From contig NZ_JAHZSU010000003.1 of the NCBI RefSeq assembly GCF_019457945.1, forward strand, positions 682,001 through 746,000: a DNA stretch of 64,000 nucleotides, read 5' to 3'. Positions 46,424-55,961 of the stretch are shown one piece after another. Position 1 is the first letter of the stretch; every line of letters begins with the position of its first letter. The notes under the pieces are model-generated. The model had not been told where the DNA came from. It did no database searches and saw only the letters and a program-made list of their open reading frames with translations. Made by a program: the position numbers and the translations under genes. This DNA comes from Ornithinimicrobium laminariae. GTDB lineage: Bacteria > Actinomycetota > Actinomycetes > Actinomycetales > Dermatophilaceae.

Positions 46424-46903
46424 ATGATCCGACCTGCCACAGCCGATGACCTCGAGCAGATCTTGCAACTTGTCCGCGAACTGGCCGAGTTTGAGGAAAA
46501 GCCTGACGCCGCCGTTGGGACGGTCGAGAGCTACACGGCGGCGATGTTTCCCGGCACGGGCAGCCCGACGGTCTGGGGCCATGTCGCTGAGGTGGATGGC
46601 CTAGTCGTGGGCATTGCTATTTGGTTCTTGACCTTCTCCACCTGGACCGGCAAAAACGGCGTGTGGCTCGAAGACCTCTACGTCAGCCCCCAGCATCGCG
46701 GCCAGGGCTTGGCCACCAAGCTAATGGCGCAGCTCGCCGCGGTCTGCGTCGAGCGGGGCTACCCACGGATGGAGTGGACTGTCTTGGACTGGAACACCTC
46801 CGCTCAAGAGGTCTATCAGCACCTAGGAGCTCGCGCGATGGATGACTGGACGACGCAGCGCCTGACGGGCGATTCGCTGACCGCTTTGGGAAGCCGCGCA
46901 TGA
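46424..46903 (+). CDS. GNAT family N-acetyltransferase
   Basis: The 159-residue protein has the GNAT acetyl-CoA site LEDLYVSPQHRGQGLATKLM and MEWTVLDWNTSAQEVYQHLGA, close to the diamine/spermidine acetyltransferase-like branch; substrate unknown. Its stop overlaps the start of the next membrane protein by 4 bases (ATGA), so the three plus-strand genes 46424-47771 are likely one operon. It is divergent from pcrA. Confidence 0.9.
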   Translation: MIRPATADDLEQILQLVRELAEFEEKPDAAVGTVESYTAAMFPGTGSPTVWGHVAEVDGLVVGIAIWFLTFSTWTGKNGVWLEDLYVSPQHRGQGLATKLMAQLAAVCVERGYPRMEWTVLDWNTSAQEVYQHLGARAMDDWTTQRLTGDSLTALGSRA

Positions 46904-47325
46904 CGTGGATTGCCGCACTCAGCACGGCGGCACAGACTGCCAGCAGCTCCAGCTACCTCGATGTCTACACCGGTATCGCCTTGGCCTTCGGCTTAACTGT
47001 TGCCGGGGTCAGCGTGATCTGGGGCCTGCGTGACCGCGCGCCTGATCGACTTCTGATCGGCGCGACCAGCCTGTTGCAAGTTGTCTTGCTTGCCTACGCC
47101 GCCCGCTACCTCGTGATCTCGATCGGCGGCGAGGGCCCGGTCGGCCCGGTGTGGGAGTTGTGGGCCTACCTGGTGACCATCGTCATGCTGCCTGCCCTGG
47201 GGCTGATTTGGGCCAAGGATGAGCCGACGCGTTGGGGCAGTTTTGTGTTGGCCGTTGCTGCCTTTGTCGCCGCCGTAATGTGCGGCCGAGCCGCACAAAT
47301 CTGGGCCGGAGTTGGTATGTCGTGA
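46900..47325 (+). CDS. Small membrane protein, four helices, unknown
   Basis: The 141-residue protein has about four transmembrane segments (around residues 22-44, 50-72, 82-103, 110-135) and few charged residues. No family is recognised. It is coupled by 4-base overlaps to the GNAT gene upstream and the next membrane gene downstream, which suggests a two-component membrane unit. Confidence 0.72.
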   Translation: MTWIAALSTAAQTASSSSYLDVYTGIALAFGLTVAGVSVIWGLRDRAPDRLLIGATSLLQVVLLAYAARYLVISIGGEGPVGPVWELWAYLVTIVMLPALGLIWAKDEPTRWGSFVLAVAAFVAAVMCGRAAQIWAGVGMS

Positions 47326-47771
47326 GCGCCGGTTCGCCACGACGAGCAGGGGCGACCAAGGTGCAGGCGCGAACCCAAGGGCCAGGGCGCGTCATCTTTG
47401 CGATGTACGTCGTTTTTGTCATCGGCTCGGTATCGCGGGCGACCTTCCAGATCATCACCGAGTTTTCGGTGGCCCCCTTGGCCTACACACTCTCCGCGAT
47501 TGCCGCCGCAATCTATGTTGTCGCCACTGTTTCGCTGGCCTTTTCTGGTCCACGCGCATGGTGGGTCAGCATGGTGACGATCAGCATCGAGTTGGCCGGT
47601 GTGCTGATCGTAGGGACCTGGAGCGATTTAGCTCCACAGTCCTTCCCCGACGCCACAGTCTGGTCAAACTATGGGCAGGGCTATCTGTTTATCCCGGTGA
47701 TCTTGCCGATCATCGGGCTGTGGTGGTTGCTCAAGAATCGGCCAGAGTCGACCAAGAGGTCTCGCCGCTAG
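47322..47771 (+). CDS. Small membrane protein, four helices, unknown
   Basis: The 149-residue protein starts with a basic segment (SPRRAGATKVQARTQGPGR), then has four hydrophobic helices ending in a WWLLKNRPESTKRSRR tail. I choose the GTG at 47322, where GTGA overlaps the previous stop. Function unknown. Its stop abuts the stop of the convergent gene at 47772 with no gap. Confidence 0.72.
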   Translation: MSAGSPRRAGATKVQARTQGPGRVIFAMYVVFVIGSVSRATFQIITEFSVAPLAYTLSAIAAAIYVVATVSLAFSGPRAWWVSMVTISIELAGVLIVGTWSDLAPQSFPDATVWSNYGQGYLFIPVILPIIGLWWLLKNRPESTKRSRR

Positions 47772-48140
47772 CTACCAAAGCGAGGCCATCAGCGCATTAG
47801 CGATCGCTAGCAGACCTGCAGCATGAACGAGTTTGGGCTGCACATACTCATGGCGCCGCGCCTGGGCAGCACCCTTCTCCACGAGCCATGCCACCGCGAG
47901 CGCCACCAAAAGCTTCGCGGTGATCTTGATGTAGTTGTAGTCCTCATCGACCAAGGTCGAGCCTAGGCCCACGATGATCAGACCAGTAATGATCTGCGTG
48001 CGAGCGCCGATCACCATGACCTGACCAGGAAACATCGGCCGGTTGCCGCGCGAGGCCGACCAGGAAAGGTAGTAGCCGACCACAATGGCCGCGAAACCGA
48101 CCATGTGCACGCCAACAATCAGGCCGTAGATGATGTCCAT
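47772..48140 (-). CDS. Conserved small membrane protein, unknown
   Basis: The 122-residue protein has about four helices. Identifiable segments are YGLIVGVHMVGFAAIVVGYY, MVIGARTQIITGLIIVGLGS and NYIKITAKLLVALAVAWLVE. The layout resembles actinobacterial hypothetical membrane proteins of similar size, but I assign no function. It follows the Nudix gene by 9 bases on the same strand. Confidence 0.72.
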   Translation of the reverse strand: MDIIYGLIVGVHMVGFAAIVVGYYLSWSASRGNRPMFPGQVMVIGARTQIITGLIIVGLGSTLVDEDYNYIKITAKLLVALAVAWLVEKGAAQARRHEYVQPKLVHAAGLLAIANALMASLW

Positions 48141-48149
48141 GGCCCCACT

Positions 48150-48773
48150 CTATCTACGCTGCCAGCCCTCAATAAGCTTGCGAGTGAAAGGCACCAGCCT
48201 GCGAGACAGCGCTTCGGCTATAGGCACCCACTGAGCTTGATCCGTGGATCCGCCGACATCGTGAATGACCGGCTCAATTGGCTCAGCGCAACGTGCCAGG
48301 TAGAGCAATCGGACCGCGTTGTAGTCCTCAAAGCGCCCAGCCGGGGAGGACCCGACCCAGTGATCGCTAGTTGTGGTGATCGGATCAATCTCCGAGATGT
48401 GCTGGCCAGACTCTTCCCAGACCTCCCGCACTACTCCCTCTAGCGGTGCCTCGCCGGGATCGACACCGCCGCCAGGCAGGCCCCAGGTGTCTTTGTCATT
48501 CGTAAACGAGGTCAGCAGAACGCATTCTTGACCGTTGATCTCTTCGATGACCAGCGCATACGCAGCAATTCGCCGATACGGGACAGGTGGCTGCACAGTG
48601 CTGACCTGATAGCGCAGGACCACGGTCTGCCCCTCGGCAACAGCGTCGATCCAGCGAGCCTGCCATCCGGCGCGGTATAGCAGCACCTCTGGTTGCTCTC
48701 CGTGCCCGACAGCGATCCGGGGCAAGACCTCGCCCTCAGCCGTGGTGGCCTCGATCTCAAGGCTGGCGCTCAT
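48150..48773 (-). CDS. Nudix hydrolase
   Basis: The 207-residue protein has a complete Nudix box, GGVDPGEAPLEGVVREVWEE followed by SG, preceded by WGLPGG. Nudix enzymes hydrolyse nucleoside diphosphates linked to other groups; the substrate is not predictable here. About 80 residues precede the box, longer than minimal MutT proteins. The ATG has AGGGGA about 7 bases upstream. Confidence 0.92.
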   Translation of the reverse strand: MSASLEIEATTAEGEVLPRIAVGHGEQPEVLLYRAGWQARWIDAVAEGQTVVLRYQVSTVQPPVPYRRIAAYALVIEEINGQECVLLTSFTNDKDTWGLPGGGVDPGEAPLEGVVREVWEESGQHISEIDPITTTSDHWVGSSPAGRFEDYNAVRLLYLARCAEPIEPVIHDVGGSTDQAQWVPIAEALSRRLVPFTRKLIEGWQRR

Positions 48774-48885
48774 CTCTGTCCCCTCATCTCGATCGCAAAC
48801 GGCGCTGCCACTCTAACGAATCTGGCCATGCGGCCTTTCCCGGCGTCCGAGCATGTTTTCCAGAGCGCACAGGCCCGGTTTCGCC

Positions 48886-49983
48886 TCATGGAGCGGCGCC
48901 TGCAGCGCGATAGAGCGCAATCGTGCGCGCCACCACCGCTGGCCAATCCGTGAAGCGCTCCCCCGCCGCTGGTGGCCGAGCCGACTCCAGCCGGTCGGGC
49001 CGTTCCACAATCCAGCGCAGCCTGGCCACAAAATCAGCGTCGTTCCCGGCCAACCAGCCATGCCCGTCTGCGACGATGTCGGCAACGCCGGTGTTGGCAT
49101 ACCCCAAAACAGGCAGCCCACTAGCGAGCGCCTCGGCTGCAGCAATGCCAAACGACTCCTTGCGGCTGCTGTTTAGATACAGGTCGCTACGGGCGTAGAG
49201 GTCCGCGAGCTCCGGCTGGTCGAGCCGTCCCGGCAGGCTGACCCAGTCCCAACCACGGCTAGCCACCCACGCCCGCATCGCCCCAAGCAGGTGACCATCG
49301 CCAGCAATCTCCAACGTCGGCTTGCGCACCGATGGCAATTGCGCCCGCGCCTGCTCCACAGCCTGAATCAAGCCCCACGGGCGCTTGCGCGTGGCGAACC
49401 GCTGAGCGCTCACGAGGTGAGGTGGCCGGTCAGGAACGACGTCGCGAGTCATGTTCGACCACTGTGCGGCATCAACACCATTGGGTATGACCTCAACCTC
49501 GGCTCCTAGAACGGCCTGCAGTTGCTCAGCCGCGGGCCCAGAAACGGTCGAGGGCAGCGCTCCCGCTGCCACCCACGCCCGCCAACTACGTGCGCGCAAG
49601 GCCGACACCGACTCCCCCACCATGGAATGCCAGGTGATCACGGTTGGCAGGTCAGCAGCCAAGGCCCGGCTAATCGCCATGGCAGCAAAGGGCGCCATCA
49701 CTCCCAGGTGGGCGTGCACCACGTCAGCCTGCGCCAACAACCGGTCCAGGTCAGGGCCTGCCCAGGGATTGATTGGAGCAGGCAGGGGTATAGGTGGGGT
49801 CAAGCGGCGGACGGTGACTCCCGAGATCGGTCGGTCCCCGCCGACCACTTCGCCTGCTGCCGTCGCGGTGAGCACCACAACCTGGTGACCTGCTCGGGCC
49901 AACTGAACAGCGAGGCCCGACACTTGGGTCTCGATGCCACCCAGTCGGGGCAGATAAACATCAGAGACGAGGACCACACGCAC
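48886..49983 (-). CDS. GT4 family glycosyltransferase
   Basis: The 365-residue GT-B enzyme begins RVVLVSDVYLPRLGGIETQV (acceptor side), has DVVHAHLGVMAPFA, VIPNGVDAAQW and SAQRFATRKRPWGLIQAVEQ, and the donor motif NSSRKESFGIAAAEALASGL with the E-x7-E pattern. It resembles phosphatidylinositol and MshA-type glycosyltransferases, but donor and acceptor are unknown. It is divergent from a PIG-L deacetylase gene by 40 bases, which suggests that the deacetylase may act on its product. Confidence 0.9.
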   Translation of the reverse strand: MRVVLVSDVYLPRLGGIETQVSGLAVQLARAGHQVVVLTATAAGEVVGGDRPISGVTVRRLTPPIPLPAPINPWAGPDLDRLLAQADVVHAHLGVMAPFAAMAISRALAADLPTVITWHSMVGESVSALRARSWRAWVAAGALPSTVSGPAAEQLQAVLGAEVEVIPNGVDAAQWSNMTRDVVPDRPPHLVSAQRFATRKRPWGLIQAVEQARAQLPSVRKPTLEIAGDGHLLGAMRAWVASRGWDWVSLPGRLDQPELADLYARSDLYLNSSRKESFGIAAAEALASGLPVLGYANTGVADIVADGHGWLAGNDADFVARLRWIVERPDRLESARPPAAGERFTDWPAVVARTIALYRAAGAAP

Positions 49984-50023
49984 ACAGACACTTTCGCATG
50001 AGGTCGCCAGTTAGAGTGATTGA

Positions 50024-50845
50024 ATGCCTCAAACTCTGGTCGCGATCAACGCGCATCCCGATGATGAGGCCTTATTGAGTGGCGGAACGCTCGCCCAGGC
50101 CGCCCAGGCTGGGCACCGTGTTGTCTTGGTGACCTTGACCGACGGCGATGCCGGGCCTGCAGCGGCGGAGTATCGCGCCGGGGGTTTAGGCCAGCAACGC
50201 CTACGCGAACTCCAAGCGAGCGCCAAGGCTCTGGGCGCAGCCCGAGTTGAGTTCGCTGGATATTCAGACTCCGGTATGAGCCCTGAGACCGAACCTGCAC
50301 CTGCCGGCCGAGTGCGACTGGTCCAGGCTGAGCTGCCACACATCGTCGATCAGGTATGCGCCTTGCTGGCCGATGAGACCCCGAACCTTGTCCTTGGCTA
50401 TGACGCAGCTGGTGGCTATGGCCACCGTGACCATGTCGTCGTCCACCACGTGGCTCGGGCCGTCGCCGAGCGACTGAGCACCCGCCTGCTCGAAGTCACT
50501 GCTCCCCGGGAACCATTGCACCGGGCGCTGCGAGCCCTCGGGGTCGTTCGCCGCTTCGACAATGGCTTTAACCCCGATGAATGGGCCGACAAGTTCACCC
50601 CATCGGCTGACATTACCCACCGGATCAAGCTAGGCCGCGGAGCAGCGATGCAAGCAAAGCGTGCCGCCATCCAGGCGCATTCCTCACAGGCCTCTGCCGA
50701 CGCCAGTGCGCCCGATCGCACCATGGCGACGCTGCTTCGCCTCCCCCGACCTGCTTTTAGCGCCCTGTTGGGCCGCGAGTATTTTCATGAACCTGCGGGT
50801 GCCCCTGTGGCCGAGCCGCTTGAAGACATTTGGATGGTTGCCTGA
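50024..50845 (+). CDS. PIG-L family N-acetylglucosamine deacetylase-like protein
   Basis: The 273-residue LmbE-fold protein has the zinc motif NAHPDDEALLSGGTL and the C-terminal GYGHRDHVVVHHVARA, which supplies the third ligand. Family members remove acetyl groups from GlcNAc conjugates, such as GlcNAc-inositol (MshB) or GlcNAc-PI. The neighbouring GT4 and flippase genes point to a lipid-linked substrate, but mycothiol chemistry is not excluded. The stop overlaps the next start by one base (TGATG). Confidence 0.9.
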   Translation: MPQTLVAINAHPDDEALLSGGTLAQAAQAGHRVVLVTLTDGDAGPAAAEYRAGGLGQQRLRELQASAKALGAARVEFAGYSDSGMSPETEPAPAGRVRLVQAELPHIVDQVCALLADETPNLVLGYDAAGGYGHRDHVVVHHVARAVAERLSTRLLEVTAPREPLHRALRALGVVRRFDNGFNPDEWADKFTPSADITHRIKLGRGAAMQAKRAAIQAHSSQASADASAPDRTMATLLRLPRPAFSALLGREYFHEPAGAPVAEPLEDIWMVA

Positions 50846-51996
50846 TGACTACCGCACAACCTGAGCCCGGCGGTTCACTGCTGGACAAGATTGGCTGGAA
50901 GGAAGTGGCCCAGTCACTGGTCGGCTTTGCGATCGCGATTGTGCTGCTGGTCTATGGCCTGCCCTGGATCGCCGGGACCACGTGGCCACAAATCGGCGAG
51001 CAGATGAAGATGGTCGGCGTCGGCCCGGCCCTGCTGATGGCTGGCCTGCTGATCACTGGGCTGTATTGCTACACCTACACGCTGATCGCCACGCTCCCCG
51101 GTCTGACACACCTGAGGGCGCTGATGGTCAATGCGGCTGGCTCCATGGTCAGCAACATTCTCCCCGGTGGTGGCGCTGTCGGTGTCGCGATGACCTACAT
51201 GATGTTCCGTTCGTGGGGCTTTAGCCGCCGCAACATCTCGACCGCCATTGTGGTCGGCAGCATCTGGAACCTGCTAGCTCGCCTGATTTTGCCCATCATT
51301 GGTGCGCTCGTGGTCGTGGTCGGCGCTGTTGCCGCCCCCAATGCCCTGGTCGTAGCCGCCTTCGTGGCCGCTGGTGTAGGCATCATGCTGGTCGGCTTCT
51401 TCGTCGCCGTGATCTCCTCTGAGCGCTTCGCCGCCGATGTCGGATCGGTGCTCAAGCGGGCTGTTTCACCACTCACTGGTCGCTTCCCCAGTCTGACCAA
51501 CGTCGACACCCTGATTGCTGACCAGCGCGCCCGCACTCACCTCGTGGTCAGCGAAGGCTGGGTGCGTCTGACCCTGGGCCTCGTTGGCATGTTCGGTTTC
51601 TTCTTCATCCTGTATGTCGTGGCGTCCCGCTCGGTGGGGCTGGACCTGGCCATCGCTGAGTTGCTGGCCGCATACACCTTCCGGCAGTTTTTGACCGTCG
51701 TCGCCATCACGCCCGGCGGCCTCGGCGTCACCGAAGTAGGCACCGCTGGCATTCTGGTGGCTTTTGGCGGCGACCCCACTGCTGCGTCTGCTGCAGCCCT
51801 GCTCTATGCCGTATTCACTCACCTGCTCGAAGTGCCGCTGGGCCTTGCCGCCTGGGCAGGCTGGTGGTTTGGCCCACGGCACAAGACGGCAGCCGGGCAA
51901 ATGGACAACAACTTAGAAGACCCGCCGACCGCCTCAGATGAGGCGACCGACGGGCCTAAGAAGTCGAGTCAGGCTAACGATCCGTTAGACGAGTGA
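50845..51996 (+). CDS. Flippase-like (LPG synthetase TM / YbhN) membrane protein
   Basis: The 383-residue protein has about eight helices and the family features NAAGSMVSNILPGGGAVGVA and ITPGGLGVTEVGTAGILVA, typical of the lysylphosphatidylglycerol-synthetase transmembrane domain without its catalytic domain. Such proteins are candidate lipid flippases. It is coupled to the PIG-L deacetylase by TGATG. Its 3' end overlaps the convergent gatD end by 23 bases. Confidence 0.88.
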   Translation: MTTAQPEPGGSLLDKIGWKEVAQSLVGFAIAIVLLVYGLPWIAGTTWPQIGEQMKMVGVGPALLMAGLLITGLYCYTYTLIATLPGLTHLRALMVNAAGSMVSNILPGGGAVGVAMTYMMFRSWGFSRRNISTAIVVGSIWNLLARLILPIIGALVVVVGAVAAPNALVVAAFVAAGVGIMLVGFFVAVISSERFAADVGSVLKRAVSPLTGRFPSLTNVDTLIADQRARTHLVVSEGWVRLTLGLVGMFGFFFILYVVASRSVGLDLAIAELLAAYTFRQFLTVVAITPGGLGVTEVGTAGILVAFGGDPTAASAAALLYAVFTHLLEVPLGLAAWAGWWFGPRHKTAAGQMDNNLEDPPTASDEATDGPKKSSQANDPLDE

Positions 51997-52726
51997 CCTG
52001 ACGCTGGTGCGCTTGGGTCGCGATGCTGTCGTCGATCTCATTCGGCAGCCATGATCCGGTGGCTCTGATGGCCGCAATCTCCAGCAGGCTGTCAGCCAGT
52101 GCTGGGTTGGCGGGCAAGATCGGCCCGTGCAGGTAAGAACCGATGACGTTGTTAGTGCGAGCGCCCTCGTCACCGTCTTCGGGGTTGTTGCCGTTGCCGT
52201 GCAGCACCTTGCCAAAGGCAGCCTGGCCCTCGCCGAGCACCGTCGAACCAGAGTGGTTTTCATAGCCGACAACGGTGCCAAACTCAGTCTCCAGCACAAC
52301 CGGCCCGATCATCCGGGTGGCATTGCCCTGCGTCGTGACATCCAGAATGCCTAGACCAGGCAGACGTTTGCCTTCGACCGTGATGAAAGCCTTGCCCATG
52401 AGTTGATACATGCCACAGATCATCAGCATGGGGACGCCGTCGTTGGCCAACTCGCGAAGCCGGTCAGCTTGGGCGTCGAGGTCTTCCTGGACTCGGACCT
52501 GCCCGGAGTCCTGACCGCCGCCGCCCAGGACCAAGTGAGCCTGCTCTGGCCACTGCGCTCCCGGGTGGTGGTCATGAACGACCGGGGTATACCCGTGCCA
52601 GCGCAACCGGGCAGCCATCGCCCGGGTGTTGCCCAGGTCGCCATAGATGCTCATTTGCCGCGGATACAGGTGGACCAGGTGAACCTCGCCCTTGCTGGCC
52701 TGGTCTTGGTTGGTGGACTCACTCAT
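51974..52726 (-). CDS. gatD: Lipid II isoglutaminyl synthase, glutaminase subunit GatD
   Basis: GatD releases ammonia from glutamine for MurT to amidate D-Glu in lipid II. The 250-residue protein has the class I amidotransferase nucleophile about residue 104 (MLMICGMYQLMG), GYENHSGSTVLGEG, and the histidine in IGSYLHGPILPANPALAD. The start is the ATG at 52726, which overlaps the murT stop region by 8 bases, so the two subunits are co-translated. Confidence 0.94.
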   Translation of the reverse strand: MSESTNQDQASKGEVHLVHLYPRQMSIYGDLGNTRAMAARLRWHGYTPVVHDHHPGAQWPEQAHLVLGGGGQDSGQVRVQEDLDAQADRLRELANDGVPMLMICGMYQLMGKAFITVEGKRLPGLGILDVTTQGNATRMIGPVVLETEFGTVVGYENHSGSTVLGEGQAAFGKVLHGNGNNPEDGDEGARTNNVIGSYLHGPILPANPALADSLLEIAAIRATGSWLPNEIDDSIATQAHQRQVTRLTDR

Positions 52727-54044
52727 TTTCTGGGTCCTCTCCAAAGCGGGCCAGGTCAAACTTGGTCGAAAGCCGACGCCGCAGGTGCATCATCGCGGTG
52801 TAGGTGCAGAAGATCCGGGTGGGCTCACCTTGGTGGGCAGCCAGGAAGCTGTCTAGGGCCTCGTCCAAGTCTGGTTCGACCCGATCAACCTGCACGTCGT
52901 CATACTGCAACCGCAAGGCCATGTCGTATGCGCGGACTCCGCTGGTCAGGGCCACTCCCCTTGAGCGCAACGACTCAAACGACACGTCATAGAGCCACGA
53001 CACGTCGCGGCCATCGGCGTAGTTGTCGTTGATGGCCACCATGGAGGCCACCGGCTCATTGCCATAGGTCCCCAATGCGACAGTGAAGCCAGCCGGGTTC
53101 TTGACCAGCACCAATTCCAGCGGGCAGCCACCGGCGTCGATGACTTCACCACGGCCAAACGGTGGGTTGACCCGCTCCAACGCCATCTGTGCAGTGGCGG
53201 GGACGAAACGCTCGTCCAACAAGACGCGGGCCATCGTGGTGGCAGCGGTCGAGTTGATCATGGCCGCCAAACCACGCTGTCGCAGCTCCAACGGGCCGAC
53301 ATTGGAGCCGCCGGGATACCGGATTGTGAAGGACTTAGCGTCATGTGGGTGCAATAGGCCAGCTGCCGGGCCCAAGGTGGGAGCATCGGCTGGATCGCTG
53401 AACCGCACATCATCCTCTTGGATGGCCGGCAGTTGGTCGGCAATCTCAGGGTCAACGGCGAACCACTCGATGCCCACACCTGGCTGCACAACATCAGCAA
53501 TCCGAGCGATGAAGGCATCATCGGCGTTCAACACCACCGAGCCATGCGTCTGCTCGGCCAACGAAGCCAACAGCTGGGCGGTGTGATCAATCTCGGCAAA
53601 TCGATCCAGCTGGTCGCGAGCGACGTTGAGCAGCAGCGAGTGCGTGGGCTTCACAACCTGGGCAAACTTCAGTGAGTGCGCTTCGTCCAACTCAACGACA
53701 GCCACATCAGCCTTTAGCCGCCCAGAAAGGCCGACCTCACCCAGCATCGAAGAGATCACGCCACGGGTGAAGTTGCTGCCCGTGGGGTTGGTGAAGACGC
53801 TTAGGCCGTGCGCGCGAAGCACCGCGACCAGCATTTTGGTCGTGGTCGTTTTGCCATTGGTGCCGCTGACCACGACGACTCCGTGAGCGAGCTCGCCCAG
53901 GGTGTGCGCCAAGATCCGCGGGTCAACCTTTTCGGTGACCAGCCCAGGCAGCGCTGATCCGCCGCCACGCAGGCGCGAAGCTGTTCGAGCAGCCTTGCCC
54001 ACCGCAATCGCGGCACTCGTGCGAACTTGTGTCAGCAGATCCAC
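52719..54044 (-). CDS. murT: Lipid II isoglutaminyl synthase, Mur ligase-like subunit MurT
   Basis: MurT activates the alpha-carboxyl of D-Glu in lipid II with ATP and takes ammonia from GatD. The 441-residue protein has the ATP site VVSGTNGKTTTTKML, the central VELDEAHSLKFAQVVKPTH, NVARDQLDRFAEID, and the DUF1727 C-terminus with DNYADGRDVSWLYDVSFE, whose aspartates fit the catalytic site. It has only two cysteines in total, neither in the middle, so the zinc ribbon known from other MurT proteins seems absent. It lies 7 bases after guaA. Confidence 0.93.
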   Translation of the reverse strand: MDLLTQVRTSAAIAVGKAARTASRLRGGGSALPGLVTEKVDPRILAHTLGELAHGVVVVSGTNGKTTTTKMLVAVLRAHGLSVFTNPTGSNFTRGVISSMLGEVGLSGRLKADVAVVELDEAHSLKFAQVVKPTHSLLLNVARDQLDRFAEIDHTAQLLASLAEQTHGSVVLNADDAFIARIADVVQPGVGIEWFAVDPEIADQLPAIQEDDVRFSDPADAPTLGPAAGLLHPHDAKSFTIRYPGGSNVGPLELRQRGLAAMINSTAATTMARVLLDERFVPATAQMALERVNPPFGRGEVIDAGGCPLELVLVKNPAGFTVALGTYGNEPVASMVAINDNYADGRDVSWLYDVSFESLRSRGVALTSGVRAYDMALRLQYDDVQVDRVEPDLDEALDSFLAAHQGEPTRIFCTYTAMMHLRRRLSTKFDLARFGEDPENE

Positions 54045-54051
54045 GTGGTGA

Positions 54052-55629
54052 TCACTCCCACTCGATGGTGCCCGGGGGCTTGCTGGTCACGTCGAGCACC
54101 ACGCGGTTAACGTCATCAACCTCATTGGTGATGCGCGAAGAGATGCGCGCCAAGACTTCGTAGGGCATCCGGGTCCAATCGGCCGTCATCGCGTCTTCGC
54201 TGGAGACCGGACGAAGCACAATCGGGTGACCATAGGTGCGGCCATCGCCTTGCACACCGACTGAACGGACATCAGCCAGCAGCACGACCGGGCACTGCCA
54301 GATATCGCGGTCCAGGCCAGCAACACTCAACTCGTGCCGTGCGATGGCGTCTGCGCGTCGCAAGATCGATAGGCGGTGCTCGTCGATGGCACCGACAATG
54401 CGGATAGCCAGACCCGGCCCGGGGAACGGCTGGCGCCAGACGATCTCATCCGGCACACCCAACTCGAGACCAACCTGACGAACCTCGTCCTTAAACAGGG
54501 TGCGTAGTGGCTCGATCAGCTTAAATTGCAGGTCATCGGGCAGGCCGCCAACGTTGTGGTGGCTCTTGATGTTGGCCGTGCCGCTGCCCCCACCAGACTC
54601 AACAACGTCGGGATAGAGCGTGCCCTGGACCAAGAACTCAACGGGGTGGTCGTCGTCTCCGGTGTTGCCGACGATGTCGCGAGCCGCCTGCTCAAAGACG
54701 CGAATGAACTCGCGGCCAATGATCTTGCGCTTCTCTTCAGGATCACTGACTCCAGCGAGTGCGTCCAAGAAGCGCTGACGGGCATCAACGATGACCAGGT
54801 CAACGCCAGTGGCCTGGACAAAGTCCAACTCCACCTGCTCAACTTCGCCCTGACGCAACAAACCGTGGTCGACAAACACACAGGTCAGCTGGTCGCCGAC
54901 AGCTTCGTTGACCAGTGCGGCAGCAACGGAGGAGTCCACCCCACCGGAGAGCCCGCAAATCACCCGAGACTGGCCAATTTTAGCCTTGACACCGGCAATC
55001 AGGTCCTGCGCGACATTGGCACTGGTCCAGGTCGGCTCTAGCCCTGCACCTCGGCGCAGGAAGTTCTCCAGGACCCGCTGGCCATACTTGGAGTGCAACA
55101 CCTCGGGGTGCCACTGCACGCCATAGATGCGTCGCTCATCGTCCTCAAAGGCCGCCACCGTGGTGCCCGGCGTTGTGGCCGTCACCCGGGTGCCCTCCGG
55201 GGCGACGCTGACCGAGTCGCCGTGCGACATCCATACCGACTGCTGTTCGGGTTGTCCGTTGAACAGCGTCGAGTCAGTGTCGGTGATGTGCGTCGGCGTC
55301 TGGCCGTATTCGCGGTGCCCGGTCCTAGCGACCTCGCCGCCTAGCGCGCGGGCCAAGACCTGGAAGCCGTAACAAATGCCTAACACCGGCACTCCAGCGG
55401 TCACCAGGTCAGACTCCAGGGATGGTGCGCCCTCGGAGTAGACCGACGACGGGCCTCCGGAAAGGATGACGGCCGCCGGGTTCTTAGCCAGCATCTCTGC
55501 GCTGGACATCGTGTGCGGCACGATCTCGCTGTAGGTGGACGCCTCGCGAACTCGGCGGGCGATGAGCTGAGCGTATTGGGCGCCAAAGTCCACAACCAGG
55601 ACGGGGCGCTCCACGAGTGTCTCGGTCAC
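54052..55629 (-). CDS. guaA: GMP synthase (glutamine-hydrolysing)
   Basis: GuaA aminates XMP to GMP. The 525-residue protein joins an N-terminal class I amidotransferase domain (nucleophile in [21 protein letters not shown]) to a PP-loop ATP pyrophosphatase ([14 protein letters not shown]) and the C-terminal dimerisation domain ending in [17 protein letters not shown] binds substrate. Overlap of 4 bases with the DUF3817 gene; guaB3 and guaB are 3-7 kb upstream. Confidence 0.97.
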   Translation of the reverse strand: MTETLVERPVLVVDFGAQYAQLIARRVREASTYSEIVPHTMSSAEMLAKNPAAVILSGGPSSVYSEGAPSLESDLVTAGVPVLGICYGFQVLARALGGEVARTGHREYGQTPTHITDTDSTLFNGQPEQQSVWMSHGDSVSVAPEGTRVTATTPGTTVAAFEDDERRIYGVQWHPEVLHSKYGQRVLENFLRRGAGLEPTWTSANVAQDLIAGVKAKIGQSRVICGLSGGVDSSVAAALVNEAVGDQLTCVFVDHGLLRQGEVEQVELDFVQATGVDLVIVDARQRFLDALAGVSDPEEKRKIIGREFIRVFEQAARDIVGNTGDDDHPVEFLVQGTLYPDVVESGGGSGTANIKSHHNVGGLPDDLQFKLIEPLRTLFKDEVRQVGLELGVPDEIVWRQPFPGPGLAIRIVGAIDEHRLSILRRADAIARHELSVAGLDRDIWQCPVVLLADVRSVGVQGDGRTYGHPIVLRPVSSEDAMTADWTRMPYEVLARISSRITNEVDDVNRVVLDVTSKPPGTIEWE

Positions 55630-55961
55630 CCTGGCATGCTACCGGCGTCGGCGTGCCGAGCCGATATTTGTGCTTGAGCCTGTGCTGAAACGCGACGCTC
55701 AACCACGAAAGATAGGAAGGGCACGACACCGGCCAACATCACGCCAACCATCTTGCCCAAGCCCCACCGCAGGTCGAATCCCAAGATCACGACCGCAGCC
55801 AAATAAACCATGTAGAGGAATCCGTGCGGCTGAGCCCACCAGTCCAGGATGTGGATGTCGAAGCCATAGCGCAGCACCATGTGCAGCGTCAGAACGAGCA
55901 AGGCCACACCGACGATGAAGGCCATCACTTTGAAGAAATTCAGCTTCTTTTGATCAGTCAC
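55626..55961 (-). CDS. DUF3817 small membrane protein
   Basis: The 111-residue protein has three helices with the family pattern [40 protein letters not shown] and [23 protein letters not shown]3817 proteins are found next to guaA or heme/oxidase genes in actinobacteria; function unknown. Overlaps of 4 bases with SURF1 upstream and guaA downstream. Confidence 0.88.
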   Translation of the reverse strand: MTDQKKLNFFKVMAFIVGVALLVLTLHMVLRYGFDIHILDWWAQPHGFLYMVYLAAVVILGFDLRWGLGKMVGVMLAGVVPFLSFVVERRVSAQAQAQISARHADAGSMPG

